Positions 23,519 through 32,438 of a stretch of 39,579 nt of DNA are shown here, piece by piece. The DNA lies in NCBI GenBank assembly GCA_028711505.1, contig JAQTSC010000006.1:1-39579 (forward strand), read 5' to 3'. Source of the DNA: Candidatus Paceibacterota bacterium. Lineage in GTDB: Bacteria > Patescibacteriota > Minisyncoccia > JAHISW01 > Tagabacteraceae. The notes beneath the pieces are model-generated. The model worked only from the letters and a program-made list of their open reading frames with translations, was not told the DNA's origin and made no database searches. Numbering within the stretch: position 1 is the stretch's first letter; every line of letters starts with the position of its first letter. The position numbers and the translations under genes were made by a program.

Positions 23519-24166
23519 TTATTGCCCCTGAATTTTTAACGCGTCTTTCGTGAAAACAACATATTTATGATTCAGCGCGTCAAGCAGATTCAAATTTCTC
23601 GCTTCGTCAAAAAGGATACCCGGGATATTGGAAAACGCCCGTTTCAAGTCATCCTGCTTTTTTTCAACCAAAACTATTGCCCTGTTTTTTCTTTTCTGCC
23701 CAAGTTTTTCAAAATTATTGATTTTTGCCAAATTTGACAGCACAATTGAAACTTCCTTGGTTTTTGGTTTTTCAATTTTTAAATCGTCCAAGAACAAGAT
23801 TTCGTTGTCCCGAAGCTTCTGCGAAAGCGCCACAAAAAGAGCTTTCTTTTTCATTTTTTTATTTATCTTTTTCTCAAAATTCCTTTCTTTCGTCGGACCA
23901 TGGGTAACGCCGCCTCCAACCCAAATAGGCGAACGGGTAGAACCGTGTCTTGCTCTGCCTGTGCCTTTTTGGCGCCAAGGCTTGGCGCCTCCGCCGCGGA
24001 CTTCGCTTCTGTCTTTGACGTGAGCCGAAGGAATGCGCGCGTTCGACTGCATTGAAAGCATGACTTGATGAACCAAATCAGCGTTCCACTTCAAGCCGAA
24101 AATGCTTTCCGAAAGCTTAATGCTTCCTTTCTCTTCGCCCTCTTGATTGTATAATCTAGCTTCCAT
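23519..24166 (-). CDS. rplD: Ribosomal protein uL4
   Basis: Tunnel-lining large-subunit protein; in E. coli it also represses the S10 operon. The 215-aa sequence has EVRGGGAKPWRQKGTGRARHG (long loop; split here by common variants), WVGGGVTHGP and a C-terminal VVFTKDAL-type end. Normal length. Here rplD is followed by a hairpin and an insert instead of rplW. Confidence 0.97.
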   Translation of the reverse strand: MEARLYNQEGEEKGSIKLSESIFGLKWNADLVHQVMLSMQSNARIPSAHVKDRSEVRGGGAKPWRQKGTGRARHGSTRSPIWVGGGVTHGPTKERNFEKKINKKMKKKALFVALSQKLRDNEILFLDDLKIEKPKTKEVSIVLSNLAKINNFEKLGQKRKNRAIVLVEKKQDDLKRAFSNIPGILFDEARNLNLLDALNHKYVVFTKDALKIQGQ

Positions 24167-24174
24167 GTTAATTA

Positions 24175-24735
24175 TTAATTGGTGCTTCTAATTTCCAGCA
24201 GCGTTCCTCTCCTTCCCGGAATCGCCCCTGAAACAAGGATTAAATTACTGCCGGCGTCAACTTTCAAAATTTTAAGATTTTTCACGGTGATTCTGTCTCC
24301 GCCCATTCTTCCTGCCATTTTCATTCCTTTTACAACCCTGCCTCCGGCTCTTCCGCCTCCGCCGCCGATTGAACCGGGTTCTCTTTCAGAATGTTTTTGG
24401 CCGTGAGTTCTCGGTCCGCCGCTGAACCCGTGCCTTTTTACAACGCCCTGAAAACCCTTCCCTTTTGAAATACCCGAGACTTCTATTTTATCTCCCTCGT
24501 TAAAAAGAGAAACATTGGCTTCGTCTCCGGTTTTAAATTGTTCAGCTCCATTAAAGCGAAATTCTCTTTTTTGAGAACCGGCAGAAACCTGCACGGCTTC
24601 ATAACCGTCTTTTTCCTTTGTTTTAACGCAAGTTATTTTGTTTGGTTCGGCAACAACCAAAGTCGCCGGATAAACATTTCCGTCTTCGTCAAACATCTGC
24701 GTCATCTTTTCTTTTTTGGCTAAAATGAATTTCAT
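24175..24735 (-). CDS. rplC: Ribosomal protein uL3
   Basis: Large-subunit assembly initiator. KEKMTQMFDEDGNVYPATLV at the start and the loop GFQGVVKRHGFSGGPRTHGQ are diagnostic. At 186 aa it is shorter than E. coli L3 (209). It is preceded by a strongly structured intergenic region rather than close coupling to rpsJ. Confidence 0.97.
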   Translation of the reverse strand: MKFILAKKEKMTQMFDEDGNVYPATLVVAEPNKITCVKTKEKDGYEAVQVSAGSQKREFRFNGAEQFKTGDEANVSLFNEGDKIEVSGISKGKGFQGVVKRHGFSGGPRTHGQKHSEREPGSIGGGGGRAGGRVVKGMKMAGRMGGDRITVKNLKILKVDAGSNLILVSGAIPGRRGTLLEIRSTN

Positions 24736-24750
24736 AAAATTTTTTGATTG

Positions 24751-24815
24751 GGATTACGGATTTGGATTTCAAGGACTCTGAAGGCAAAAAAACTGAAAGA
24801 CAAGTCCGTAATTCC
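24751..24815 (-). promoter_or_regulatory. Imperfect inverted repeat in the rplC leader
   Basis: GGATTACGGATTTG (24751-24764) and CAAGTCCGTAATTCC (24801-24815) are near-perfect inverted arms; TTTCA/TGAAA pairs lie inside. Placed directly before rplC-rplD, it could be a leader target for L4-type autoregulation (inference). Confidence 0.35.
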
Positions 24816-24836
24816 AAGCTGCTTCGCCAGTATAGC

Positions 24837-24901
24837 AAAATCCCGCCCCGCTGCAAGCCTCGCTAAAGCTGCGGCGAAGCGGGCAAGCGGGGCGGGATTT
24901 T
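24837..24901 (-). terminator. 16-bp GC-rich hairpin between rpsJ and rplC (terminator or attenuator)
   Basis: AAAATCCCGCCCCGCT (24837-24852) pairs perfectly with AGCGGGGCGGGATTTT (24886-24901), with further pairing in the loop. It follows the rpsJ stop by 6 bases. It has TTTT at its 3' side on the minus strand, so transcription of rplC-rplD may be attenuated or separate. Confidence 0.7.
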
Positions 24902-24907
24902 GAAAAA

Positions 24908-25255
24908 TTATACAGTCTTTACTTCAATATCCACGCCCGCGGGCAAATTCAAACTTGTAAGCGCGTCTATTGTTTTCGGATTTGGGTTCAGTATGTCCAA
25001 AAGGCGTTTATGCACTCTTATTTCAAACTGCTCCCGCGCATCTTTGTGGACAAACGTCGAACGATTCACGGTATATTTTTTAATTTCCGTGGGAAGAGGC
25101 ACCGGTCCGACAAATTCAATGCCGGCCCTTTGTATCGTTTCGACAATCTGCTTAATGCTATTGTCCAAAACTTTATGATCATACGCCCGAACGCGTATTC
25201 TCAATTTCATGGAATCGGGCGCTTCTTTCTTTATTTTGGGAGTTTTTGTCTTCAT
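24908..25255 (-). CDS. rpsJ: Ribosomal protein uS10
   Basis: 30S head protein, also the NusG/NusB partner NusE. The S10 fold starts at about residue 16 ([19 protein letters not shown]) and includes [14 protein letters not shown] and [15 protein letters not shown]. The annotated ATG adds a 15-residue basic extension; starting at the internal Met would give the standard form. Confidence 0.96.
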   Translation of the reverse strand: MKTKTPKIKKEAPDSMKLRIRVRAYDHKVLDNSIKQIVETIQRAGIEFVGPVPLPTEIKKYTVNRSTFVHKDAREQFEIRVHKRLLDILNPNPKTIDALTSLNLPAGVDIEVKTV

Positions 25256-25311
25256 TTCTGTTTCGCGGGTTTTGTTTGAAAAGAGCTTGAATCAGGTACG
25301 CAGTTTCAAAA

Positions 25312-26505
25312 CTATTTTATAATCTTCGTAACAGCTCCTGCGCCGACAGTCTTTCCGCCTTCTCTTATTGCGAATCTTTGCTTTTCTTCCAATGCTACGG
25401 AAGAAATAAGTTTTATCTTGAATTTCATCGTGTCTCCGGGCATAACCATTTCAGTGCCTTCCGGCAATGTAACTTCACCGGTGACATCGGTTGTTCTTAT
25501 ATAGAACTGCGGTTTGTAGCCGGCGAAAAACGGAGTATGCCTACCGCCTTCCTCTTTCGTGAGTATATAAACTTCGGCTTCAAATTCAGAGTGAGGAGTA
25601 ATAGAGCCCGTTTTTGCCAAAACTTGTCCGCGTTCAACATCTTCTTTTTTAAGTCCTCTCAAAAGAATGCCGGCGTTATCGCCGCACATCCCTTCGTCAA
25701 GAGATTTATTGAACATTTCAATTCCGGTAACGGTGGTTTTTATCGTAGGCTTAAGCCCGACAATTTCCACTTCATCGGTAAGTTTGATTTTTCCTCTTTC
25801 AATCCTTCCCGTAACAACAGTGCCGCGTCCTTCAATTGAGAACACGTCTTCAACGGGCATAAGGAAAGGCTTTTCAACATCGCGAATCGGTTCCGGAATA
25901 TAATCGTCAAGAGCTTTGGTCAATTCCGCCATAGGCTTTAACGCATCATCTTCCGCGGATTTCGCTTCAAGAGCTTTAAGGGCAGAACCTCTTATGACAG
26001 GCGTTTCGCCTCCGGGGAAATTGTATTTTTTGAGCAAATCCCTTATTTCCTCTTCAACCAAATCAACAAGCTCCGGATCATCAACCTGGTCAACTTTGTT
26101 TAAGAAAACTATTATTCTGGGAACTCCTACCTGATAAGCCAAAAGAATGTGCTCTCTTGTCTGAGGCATGGCTCCGTCCGAAGCCGCCACAACCAAAATT
26201 GCTCCATCCATCTGCGCGGCTCCCGTTATCATGTTTTTGATAAAATCGGAGTGTCCCGGGCAGTCAATGTGCGCGTAATGCCTCTTATCCGTTTCGTATT
26301 CCGAGTGATGAAGAGCGATAGTAATTCCGCGCGTTCTTTCTTCCGGCGCGTTGTCTATCTGGTCGATTGTCTCAACCTTCACTTTCTTTCCGGCAAGGCT
26401 TAAATAATGAAGAAGAGCCGCTGTTAAAGTGGTCTTTCCATGGTCAACGTGGCCGATTGTGCCGACGTTCACATGAGGTTTTGAGCGTTCAAATTTTTCC
26501 GCCAT
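25312..26505 (-). CDS. tuf: Elongation factor Tu
   Basis: GTPase that delivers aminoacyl-tRNA to the ribosome. 397 aa with G1 GHVDHGKT, switch region RGITIALHH (where RGITI is typical), G3 DCPGH, G4 NKVD, and the domain 2/3 motifs [10 protein letters not shown] and [11 protein letters not shown]-like [10 protein letters not shown]. It has its own promoter (26604-26631) after fusA and the 39-aa ORF. Confidence 0.98.
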   Translation of the reverse strand: MAEKFERSKPHVNVGTIGHVDHGKTTLTAALLHYLSLAGKKVKVETIDQIDNAPEERTRGITIALHHSEYETDKRHYAHIDCPGHSDFIKNMITGAAQMDGAILVVAASDGAMPQTREHILLAYQVGVPRIIVFLNKVDQVDDPELVDLVEEEIRDLLKKYNFPGGETPVIRGSALKALEAKSAEDDALKPMAELTKALDDYIPEPIRDVEKPFLMPVEDVFSIEGRGTVVTGRIERGKIKLTDEVEIVGLKPTIKTTVTGIEMFNKSLDEGMCGDNAGILLRGLKKEDVERGQVLAKTGSITPHSEFEAEVYILTKEEGGRHTPFFAGYKPQFYIRTTDVTGEVTLPEGTEMVMPGDTMKFKIKLISSVALEEKQRFAIREGGKTVGAGAVTKIIK

Positions 26506-26603
26506 AATTTTTAAATCTTTTTGTTTTTAATGCTTATAATTTTTTTAAAATTTTTGACCCTAAAAATATGCTAAAACAAAATGTCCCAAAAGACAATACA
26601 TAA

Positions 26604-26631
26604 ATAATACAGAAAAAACAAAACCGGTCAA
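26604..26631 (-). promoter_or_regulatory. Promoter for tuf
   Basis: Minus strand TTGACC (26631-26626), 16-base spacer, TATTAT (26609-26604). It starts 3 bases after the 39-aa ORF stop and leaves a leader of about 90 nt before tuf. Confidence 0.6.
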
Positions 26632-26633
26632 TA

Positions 26634-26753
26634 CTACAAGGGCAATTCTTCAATTTCCGCCTCAAAGTCCAGGGAATCGTCAAAGGCGCGTTCAGAAAAC
26701 AAATCAGTCTCGTTTTTTTCTTTGTTATCAGATAAATCCTCCAGTTCCTCCAT
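26634..26753 (-). CDS. Small acidic ORF between fusA and tuf (39 aa)
   Basis: An ATG at 26753, 22 bases after the fusA stop, opens a 39-codon frame ending TAG at 26634. The peptide is extremely acidic: it starts MEELEDLSDNKEKNE, contains RAFDDSLDFEAE and ends IEELPL, with about a third Glu/Asp. The regular amphipathic pattern and the fit between fusA and the tuf promoter suggest a real gene. There is no known family and no strong Shine-Dalgarno site. Confidence 0.45.
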   Translation of the reverse strand: MEELEDLSDNKEKNETDLFSERAFDDSLDFEAEIEELPL

Positions 26754-26775
26754 GTTTCTAAAAAAGCTTTAATCT

Positions 26776-28884
26776 TTATTTTTTACCTTCTTTTATCAGC
26801 CCTGCTATATTTTCCGGAACTCTCTCATAACAATTAAACTCCATCGTAAAACTCGCCCTCCCTTCGGTAAGAGAACGCAAAGTCGTGACATAACCGAACA
26901 TTTCCGAAAGCGGAACTTTCGCGTCTATCACTTTCAAATTGAGCCTGTCGCTCATATTTTCAATTTGACCGCGGCGCGAATTCAAGCTTCCGGTAACATC
27001 TCCGAAAAATTTCTCGGGAGTCACGACTTCAACCTTCATTATCGGCTCAAGAATTATCGGCTTGGCGCGCCTTACGGCTTCTTGCAAAGCCATTGACCCG
27101 GCTATTTTGAAAGCCGCTTCCGAGGAATCAACTTCGTGATAAGACCCGTCATAAAGCTCCGCGGACATGTCGACGAGAGGAAAACCGGCAATAACGCCTT
27201 TTTCCATGGCTTCTTTCATTCCTTTCTCAACCGCCGGAATAAATTCCTGCGGGATAACGCCTCCTTTTATGGAGTTTATAAATTCAAATCCTTTGCCTCT
27301 TTCTCTCGCCGCCACTCTTATTCTTACATGGCCGTATTGTCCCCGTCCGCCGGACTGCCTGATGTATTTTCCTTCAGCCTCGGCTTCGTTCATAATTGTT
27401 TCTTTATAAGCGACTTGCGGCCGACCCACATTGGCGTCAACTTTAAATTCTCTGCGCATTCTCTCAACCAAAACTTCAAGATGAAGTTCTCCCATGCCGG
27501 AAATAATCGTTTCAAGCGTTTCTTCGTCGGTTTTTATTTTAAAAGTAGGATCTTCTTCGGAAAGTCTGTGCAGCGCCATGCTCATTTTTTCCTGATCGGC
27601 TTTAGTCTTTGGCTCTATTCTCATGGAAACCACGGCTTCCGGCGAAGTAATTCCTTCAAGAATAATGGGGTCGCTCTCATTGCAAAGAGTGTCTCCTGTT
27701 TTTGTTTCTTTGAGTCCGACAATGGCTCCGATATCGCCGGCGTAAAGTTCTTTTACTTCTTCCCTGTGTTTAGCGTGCATGCGAAGAACTCGCCCGATTC
27801 TTTCATTTTTCCCTGTCCTTACGTTCATAACATAGGAACCGGAAGTAAGAACGCCCGAATACACCCTGACGAAAGTCAGCTGTCCGACGTAAGGGTCTGT
27901 CTGCAATTTGAAAGCCAAAACGGTGAGGGGAGCCTCGTCCGATATCTCACGAATAATTTCTTCTCCAGTTTTTACGCTTGTCCCTTTTACCGGAGGCGTC
28001 TCCTTTGGATTCGGAAGAAAATCAACAACCGCGTCCAAAACCAATTGCACTCCTTTGTTTTTCAAAGCCGAACCGCAATAAACAGGAACAAGTTTATAGG
28101 AAATGCACGCGCTTCTCATAGCGCGTCTTATTTCTTCTTCCGATATTTCTTTTCCTTCAAGATATTTTTCGGTAAGGGCATCGTCGGTTTCGCTCACTTT
28201 TTCAAGAAGAACAGCGCGATATTTTTCCGCTTCGCTTTTTAATTCATCGGGGATTTCCTCCACCTTAAGATTTTCTCCGTGCGCCCCTTCAAAATAAACC
28301 GCCTTCATGCGCATCAAATCAATAACTCCCTTAAGCTCCGATTCAAGACCGATAGGAATAGTCATAGCGACGGCATTGGGCGTAAGCCTCTCGTAAATTG
28401 ACCCCAGGCTTTTTTCAAAATTGGCGCCCATCCTGTCCATTTTATTTATGAAACACAATCTGGGAACATGATGCCTGTCGGCTTGTCTCCACACGGTTTC
28501 AGACTGCGATTCCACTCCGGCAACTCCGTCAAAAACAACGACTGCTCCGTCAAGTACTCTTAAAGAACGCTCCACCTCAACGGTAAAATCAACGTGTCCG
28601 GGTGTATCTATTATATTTATGCGATATTCATTTTCTCCGTTTTTGGTTTGGTCGGATAAATAAGTCGGTTTCCAAAAACAAGTCGTGGCCGCCGAAGTAA
28701 TGGTTATACCTCTTTCTCTTTCCTGGTCCATCCAATCCATTACCGCTTCCCCTTCGTGAACTTCTCCTATTTTATGGGAAACTCCAGTATAAAAAAGAAC
28801 CCGTTCCGAAACGGTTGTTTTTCCTGCGTCAATGTGGGCGATAATGCCGATATCGCGCGTCCGGTCTAAAGGATAAGGTCTCAT
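26776..28884 (-). CDS. fusA: Elongation factor G
   Basis: Translocase GTPase. G1 [20 protein letters not shown]3 DTPGHVDFT and G4 NKMDRMG are intact; domain IV has GGRGQYGHV and the domain V region follows. 702 aa. The frame begins with TTG at 28893, but the ATG at 28884 ([13 protein letters not shown]) matches the family. Downstream of rpsG as usual. Confidence 0.98.
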   Translation of the reverse strand: MRPYPLDRTRDIGIIAHIDAGKTTVSERVLFYTGVSHKIGEVHEGEAVMDWMDQERERGITITSAATTCFWKPTYLSDQTKNGENEYRINIIDTPGHVDFTVEVERSLRVLDGAVVVFDGVAGVESQSETVWRQADRHHVPRLCFINKMDRMGANFEKSLGSIYERLTPNAVAMTIPIGLESELKGVIDLMRMKAVYFEGAHGENLKVEEIPDELKSEAEKYRAVLLEKVSETDDALTEKYLEGKEISEEEIRRAMRSACISYKLVPVYCGSALKNKGVQLVLDAVVDFLPNPKETPPVKGTSVKTGEEIIREISDEAPLTVLAFKLQTDPYVGQLTFVRVYSGVLTSGSYVMNVRTGKNERIGRVLRMHAKHREEVKELYAGDIGAIVGLKETKTGDTLCNESDPIILEGITSPEAVVSMRIEPKTKADQEKMSMALHRLSEEDPTFKIKTDEETLETIISGMGELHLEVLVERMRREFKVDANVGRPQVAYKETIMNEAEAEGKYIRQSGGRGQYGHVRIRVAARERGKGFEFINSIKGGVIPQEFIPAVEKGMKEAMEKGVIAGFPLVDMSAELYDGSYHEVDSSEAAFKIAGSMALQEAVRRAKPIILEPIMKVEVVTPEKFFGDVTGSLNSRRGQIENMSDRLNLKVIDAKVPLSEMFGYVTTLRSLTEGRASFTMEFNCYERVPENIAGLIKEGKK

Positions 28885-28935
28885 AAAATGCAAAAATAAA
28901 AACTTTAAATAAATTTATTTAGATGAACGAGAATT

Positions 28936-29403
28936 CTACCAGGCAAAATGGGCAAAAGCCTTGTTCGCTTCAGCCATCTTGTGGGTGTTTTCCCTCTTTT
29001 TTATGGCTTCTCCTTCATTTTTTGAAGCCATTATCATTTCTTCGGCAAGCTTCTCGGCCATAGGCTTTCCTTTTTTGCTTCCTGCCGCTCCTATAAGCCA
29101 CCTCATTGCCAAACTCAACCCGCGATTTACCGAGACTTCGCGGGGAACCTGGTAGTTGGCGCCTCCAACTCTGCGCGAGCGCACTTCCAAAAGAGGAGTC
29201 GTGTTTTTAAGGGCAAGTTCAAAAATTTCCATAGGGTCTTTTTTGGTTTTCTTCCCTATTTCTTCAAGAGCTGAATAAACGATATTTCTTGCCACGGATT
29301 TTTTCCCGCTGTCCATTACGTAATTTATCATTTTTTCAACGGCCAAAGAGCCGTGTTTCGGATCCGGCTTGATAAAATGCTTCTTTTTTATCGCTCTTCT
29401 CAT
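28936..29403 (-). CDS. rpsG: Ribosomal protein uS7
   Basis: 16S head nucleation protein that contacts E-site tRNA. MRRAIKKKHFIKPDP start, VRSRRVGGANYQVP and LAEEMIMASKNEGEAIKKREN(T)HKMAEANKAFAHF-like C-terminus are diagnostic. 155 aa. Confidence 0.97.
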   Translation of the reverse strand: MRRAIKKKHFIKPDPKHGSLAVEKMINYVMDSGKKSVARNIVYSALEEIGKKTKKDPMEIFELALKNTTPLLEVRSRRVGGANYQVPREVSVNRGLSLAMRWLIGAAGSKKGKPMAEKLAEEMIMASKNEGEAIKKRENTHKMAEANKAFAHFAW

Positions 29404-29435
29404 GCCAAAAATTAATGAATGTTATGATATAATTT

Positions 29436-29855
29436 TTATTCTTTCGCCTTTTGCTTCTTGGCTCCGTATTTTGACCTCTGCTGTTTTCTGCCTTCAACTC
29501 CGGCGGAATCAAGAACTCCGCGCACGATATGATATCGGACTCCGGGCAAATCTTTTACTCTGCCTCCGCGCAAAATCACGACGGAGTGTTCTTGAAGATT
29601 GTGCTTTTCTCCCGGGATATACGCCGTCACTTCCATGCCGTTTGACAATCGCACCCTGGCGATTTTCCGCAAGGCAGAGTTCGGCTTTTTCGGTGTCGTT
29701 GTCTTGACGCTTAGGCAAACTCCTCTTTTAAAAGAAGACGGATAAGACACGGGTTTGTTTTTGATAACATTAAACCCGCGCCGCAAAGCCACCGATTTTG
29801 ATTTTTTAACCGGGCTTTTCCTCCCTCTTTTTACCAATTGATTTATGGTCGGCAT
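29436..29855 (-). CDS. rpsL: Ribosomal protein uS12
   Basis: Decoding-centre protein. [13 protein letters not shown] at the start, [18 protein letters not shown] around the streptomycin-interaction lysine, [20 protein letters not shown] and the [10 protein letters not shown] end are diagnostic. 139 aa. It is the first gene of the str-S10 block, with its own promoter at 29939-29966. Confidence 0.97.
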   Translation of the reverse strand: MPTINQLVKRGRKSPVKKSKSVALRRGFNVIKNKPVSYPSSFKRGVCLSVKTTTPKKPNSALRKIARVRLSNGMEVTAYIPGEKHNLQEHSVVILRGGRVKDLPGVRYHIVRGVLDSAGVEGRKQQRSKYGAKKQKAKE

Positions 29856-29904
29856 AATAAAAAACAGATATCAAATCCAGAATAATGGAATTGTGAAATA
29901 ATTC

Positions 29905-29932
29905 AAGAAAAATAAAGCCCACAAACGGGCTA
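29905..29932 (-). terminator. Short hairpin with U tract before rpsL
   Basis: Minus strand AGCCC-GTTTGT-GGGCT is followed by TTATTTTTCTT. It could end the M50 protease transcript. Because the rpsL promoter would start transcription at about 29932, the same hairpin would also sit at the 5' end of the rpsL mRNA. Confidence 0.6.
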
Positions 29933-29938
29933 ATTCAT

Positions 29939-29966
29939 ATAGTATTACTTTATTTAAAAAAAGCAA
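29939..29966 (-). promoter_or_regulatory. Promoter of the rpsL-rpsG-fusA operon
   Basis: Minus strand TTGCTT (29966-29961), 16-base spacer, TACTAT (29944-29939). Leader of about 75 nt beginning with the GGGCT hairpin. Confidence 0.5.
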
Positions 29967-30020
29967 CCCTCTTTGGGAAGGCCGCTTGTCTTTCCATAAA
30001 ATTCCGGCTAAAACGCCTGG

Positions 30021-30641
30021 TTAAAACCCTGTTCCAACCACCGAGCTAAACAAAAACTCTATAATCGGCAATATGGCGCCCGGGAAAAAAATTATAAACG
30101 CCAAAACAAGAAAAAAACCGAATTTTTCAAGGAATTCCTGCATATTTGAAAGGCTCGCCGGTAAAACTGCGAAAAGAAGTTTTGAACCGTCAAGCGGAGG
30201 GATGGGAACAAGATTAAAAACCGCCAGGATTATGTTTATGAACACTATTGACGAAAGTATCTGAAAAAAAGAATAAGGCAAAAATCCCGCCCCGATTCCA
30301 AAGCGTAAAAAAAGGCCAAAAAACACTGCGACAAAAAGATTGGCAAAAGGTCCCGCAACTCCCACAATGGCAGAACCCCATCTTTGATTTTTCAAATTGT
30401 ACGGGTTATACGGTACCGGTTTTGCCCAGCCTAAAATAAATCCTCCCGCGAAATAAGTCATAAGCGGCACCAAAAAAGAACCGAATAATTCCAGATGTTT
30501 TATCGGATTAAGAGTAAGCCGGCCCGCGTATTTGGCGGTCGGATCGCCCAAAAGATACGCCGAATATCCGTGGGAAAATTCGTGTACCACCACGGACATT
30601 ATCAAAATCGCGATAGCGAACAAAAATTCAGCCCCTGCCAT
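30021..30641 (-). CDS. Site-2 protease family membrane metalloprotease (M50)
   Basis: Polytopic 206-aa intramembrane protease. The zinc motif H20-E21-F-S-H24 lies in the first membrane segment and the third ligand D151 in the NLVPIPPLDGSK motif. There is no PDZ domain, so it belongs to the short FPN3-like S2P group widespread in bacteria. It would cut membrane proteins within the bilayer; targets are unknown. The -10 box TATAAT (30653-30648) is only 6 bases from the ATG, so the mRNA is probably leaderless. Divergent from rpmB. Confidence 0.9.
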   Translation of the reverse strand: MAGAEFLFAIAILIMSVVVHEFSHGYSAYLLGDPTAKYAGRLTLNPIKHLELFGSFLVPLMTYFAGGFILGWAKPVPYNPYNLKNQRWGSAIVGVAGPFANLFVAVFFGLFLRFGIGAGFLPYSFFQILSSIVFINIILAVFNLVPIPPLDGSKLLFAVLPASLSNMQEFLEKFGFFLVLAFIIFFPGAILPIIEFLFSSVVGTGF

Positions 30642-30647
30642 AATTCA

Positions 30648-30653
30648 ATTATA
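30648..30653 (-). promoter_or_regulatory. -10 box of the M50 protease gene
   Basis: Perfect TATAAT ending 6 bases before the ATG; predicted transcription start at or next to the start codon. No clear -35. Confidence 0.5.
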
Positions 30654-30709
30654 AAGCACTTATCTTAAAATTTATACCGGCCAAATTTTAAAAACCCGAA
30701 AAATAAAAC

Positions 30710-30738
30710 TTGCATTAACCGAAAAATACAATTATATT
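30710..30738 (+). promoter_or_regulatory. Leaderless promoter of rpmB
   Basis: TTGCAT, a 17-base spacer and TATATT (30733-30738) lie on the plus strand. The ATG at 30745 is 6 bases after the -10 box, so transcription should start at the start codon. Confidence 0.55.
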
Positions 30739-30744
30739 AACCAA

Positions 30745-30948
30745 ATGGCAAAAGAATGTCCTATCTGCGGCAAAGGTTCCAAAATGGGAGGAAAAAGAAA
30801 CCTGCTCCGCGGTAAATACAACCCGACAAAACAAACAAGAAAATATCCAAATCTTCAATGGGCGCTTTTTCCCGACGGCAAACGCCGGAAAATCTGCACC
30901 CGGTGCCTGAAAAAAGGATTACACCTCAAGGCGAAAAAAATAAAATAA
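30745..30948 (+). CDS. rpmB: Ribosomal protein bL28, zinc-binding form
   Basis: 67-aa large-subunit protein. MAKECPICGKG at the start and CTRCLKKGLHLK at the end give a four-Cys zinc site (CPIC, CTRC); GKRNLLRGKYNPT is the conserved L28 N-terminal region. A single gene with its own leaderless promoter. Confidence 0.93.
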   Translation: MAKECPICGKGSKMGGKRNLLRGKYNPTKQTRKYPNLQWALFPDGKRRKICTRCLKKGLHLKAKKIK

Positions 30949-30998
30949 TTTTTTAGCCGCCTGTATCCTAAAAACCCTTTCAACGTTTAAACTCTCTA

Positions 30999-31160
30999 AT
31001 GGATGTAATCTCTCATGGTCTTTGGGCCGCGGCGGCCGCCAAAGCCGCGAATAAAAAATTCAAAAAACCGCTCAAAATAAAATGGGTGGCGTTTTGAAAT
31101 TTTATACCCGACATTTTCGCACAGAAAAAAGCAATCGAGGAAACAGCAAATTATCAATAA
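30999..31160 (+). pseudogene. Decayed remnant of a membrane-protein gene (MDVISHGLW family)
   Basis: From the ATG at 30999 the frame reads MDVISHGLWAAAAAKAANKK, then KIKWVAF, then an in-frame TGA (31095-31097). It continues in the same frame with NFIPDIFAQKK and stops at TAA (31158). From memory, the start resembles CPR membrane proteins of the DUF457/YdjM-like type, which continue after a PDLFAF-like motif with several membrane segments. Those segments are missing here. So a nonsense codon and a 3' deletion are both visible. TGA is a real stop elsewhere in the window. Confidence 0.55.
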
Positions 31161-31210
31161 TTATAAATTTTATTTGACGGAAACGATTCATGTTTCCTGT
31201 CTCTAACAGG

Positions 31211-31501
31211 ATGAAAATCGCTATCAAAAATTTCAAAGAAAACCCTTCCGTGTCTTTGCGCAGGGCGGGCTATGTTTTTCTCGGAAACGAAAATAACGAA
31301 ATGAGCTTTGTAAAACGCCTCGGAGGGGCCGACTATCCGCGTTTCCATATTTACGCTAAAGCCGAAGAAAATGCTTTAACTATAAATATACACCTGGACC
31401 AAAAACGCGGAACTTACGGCGCGGCGCGACACCACGGAGAATACGAAAACTCCGCCGAACTTTCGGCGGAAGCGGAGAGAATAAAAAATATTTTAATATA
31501 A
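31211..31501 (+). CDS. Conserved small hypothetical protein (96 aa)
   Basis: Function not known. The sequence (MKIAIKNFKENPSVSLRRAGY, YPRFHIYAKAEENALTINIHLDQK and a C-terminal HHGEYENSAELSAEAERIKNIL) fits a family of about 95-aa proteins I associate with Parcubacteria; that is memory, not a search. The predicted fold is alternating beta strands with a final helix. The ATG at 31211 is preferred over 31190 because the family starts at MKI. Confidence 0.7.
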   Translation: MKIAIKNFKENPSVSLRRAGYVFLGNENNEMSFVKRLGGADYPRFHIYAKAEENALTINIHLDQKRGTYGAARHHGEYENSAELSAEAERIKNILI

Positions 31502-31509
31502 AACTTTCT

Positions 31510-31998
31510 CTAAAAAAGAGAATAAACTCCGTATTTGAAATCTTCCTCGTCAATAAATTCTATCTTCTCGTTTAAGCATTCATGGAGGGAATTATCTAAT
31601 TTTCCAAAAATACTGGAACATCTCAAAAGATTGTAAGCGACGAACGCGGCATAATAGATCACTTTCCTCCCTTCAAAAGTCCACATAAAAGCGTTTACGC
31701 CGTCAAAATCACGGCCCACAAAACTGCCGCCCATAAAATGCCTTCCGTAAAAATCTCTCAAGATACAATCGCCCCAACACATAATATCCCTTCCCGCGAA
31801 ATCAAATCTTTCGTCTACGGCTCCGTTTTTAAAAACGCATAAAAACAAACTTTTGCATTCTATGTCCCTGATTTCGCTTTCATTCGGCTGAAATTCCAGC
31901 CGAATGTCGTTATCCGGATACCGAAGATCCTGATTTTCATCCACGTAATCTTCAAGCTCCCCGCTGTTTCTGATGATAATGTCCAATTCTGTTTTCAT
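31510..31998 (-). CDS. Hypothetical protein with pentapeptide-like central segment (162 aa)
   Basis: Not recognised. An acidic first half is followed by a run of approximate five-residue steps (DFAGRD, CILRDF, GGSFVGRDFDG) about residues 67-100, resembling a short pentapeptide-repeat patch. A Tyr/Phe-rich helical end follows. No signal peptide. It converges with the 96-aa gene, 8 bases between stops. Confidence 0.6.
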   Translation of the reverse strand: MKTELDIIIRNSGELEDYVDENQDLRYPDNDIRLEFQPNESEIRDIECKSLFLCVFKNGAVDERFDFAGRDIMCWGDCILRDFYGRHFMGGSFVGRDFDGVNAFMWTFEGRKVIYYAAFVAYNLLRCSSIFGKLDNSLHECLNEKIEFIDEEDFKYGVYSLF

Positions 31999-32019
31999 TT
32001 TCTTTTAAATGCCGTAAAA

Positions 32020-32355
32020 CTAGACAAACTCCACCATTAAAAAAATTGAAATCACGGCAAGGATCAAACCGATAATTTCGGCAAACGCCAGATGCTCCTT
32101 AAAAATAAAAACGCTGACTAAGGCGCCGAGGACAAGAGCTCCCATGCTGAATATCACTCCGGCATCCAAAAATTCCATTTTTTTAAGAATCCAAAACCAG
32201 CCGTAAGCGGACACTCCCCATATTAAAGCGGCGGCTATTATCAAAATTGAGGAAGCGGGCTTTTGAGACAATGTGGCTTTTTTAAGCAAGATGTCTCCCA
32301 AAACAGTGGACGCGGTCAACACGGTCGCCACGAGAAAAATTATTATTTTAAGCAT
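32020..32355 (-). CDS. Small four-helix membrane protein (SMR/EamA-like transporter)
   Basis: 111 aa with four hydrophobic helices: IIIFLVATVLTASTVLGDILL, SILIIAAALIWGVSAYGWF, DAGVIFSMGALVLGALVSVF and FAEIIGLILAVISIFLMV (each a bit over or near 20 residues; positions about 3-23, 34-53, 65-84 and 92-110). This matches the small multidrug resistance/EamA half-size fold. The start is placed at the ATG at 32355, since the longer frame runs back through tRNA-Pro. It is 12 bases after that tRNA and may share the trpS transcript. Substrate unknown. Confidence 0.75.
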   Translation of the reverse strand: MLKIIIFLVATVLTASTVLGDILLKKATLSQKPASSILIIAAALIWGVSAYGWFWILKKMEFLDAGVIFSMGALVLGALVSVFIFKEHLAFAEIIGLILAVISIFLMVEFV

Positions 32356-32367
32356 ATTTTTATCTAT

Positions 32368-32438
32368 TCGGGCTGCGGAGAATTGAACTCCGGTCATACC
32401 CACCCCAAGGGTACGTACTGCCGTTGTACTACAGCCCG
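32368..32438 (-). tRNA. tRNA-Pro (anticodon GGG)
   Basis: Acceptor CGGGCTG pairs with CAGCCCG; D stem GTAC/GTAC; anticodon stem TACCC/GGGTA with loop TTGGGGT; T arm CGGAG-TTCAATT-CTCCG. Discriminator A, no encoded CCA. It lies between trpS and the SMR-like gene, 8 bases after the trpS stop. Confidence 0.93.

Noticed and set aside
27136-28242. 368-codon plus-strand ORF opposite fusA
   Set aside because: Antisense shadow of fusA with no recognisable domain.
30942-31090. rpmB terminator in the GGCCGCGGCGGCCGCC palindrome
   Set aside because: The palindrome is not followed by a T run at a suitable distance; it encodes the Ala run of the decayed gene.
31095-31097. TGA recoded as glycine (Gracilibacteria-type code)
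   Set aside because: rpsQ ends in TGA at a normal length and the peptide beyond 31097 still lacks the family's membrane part.
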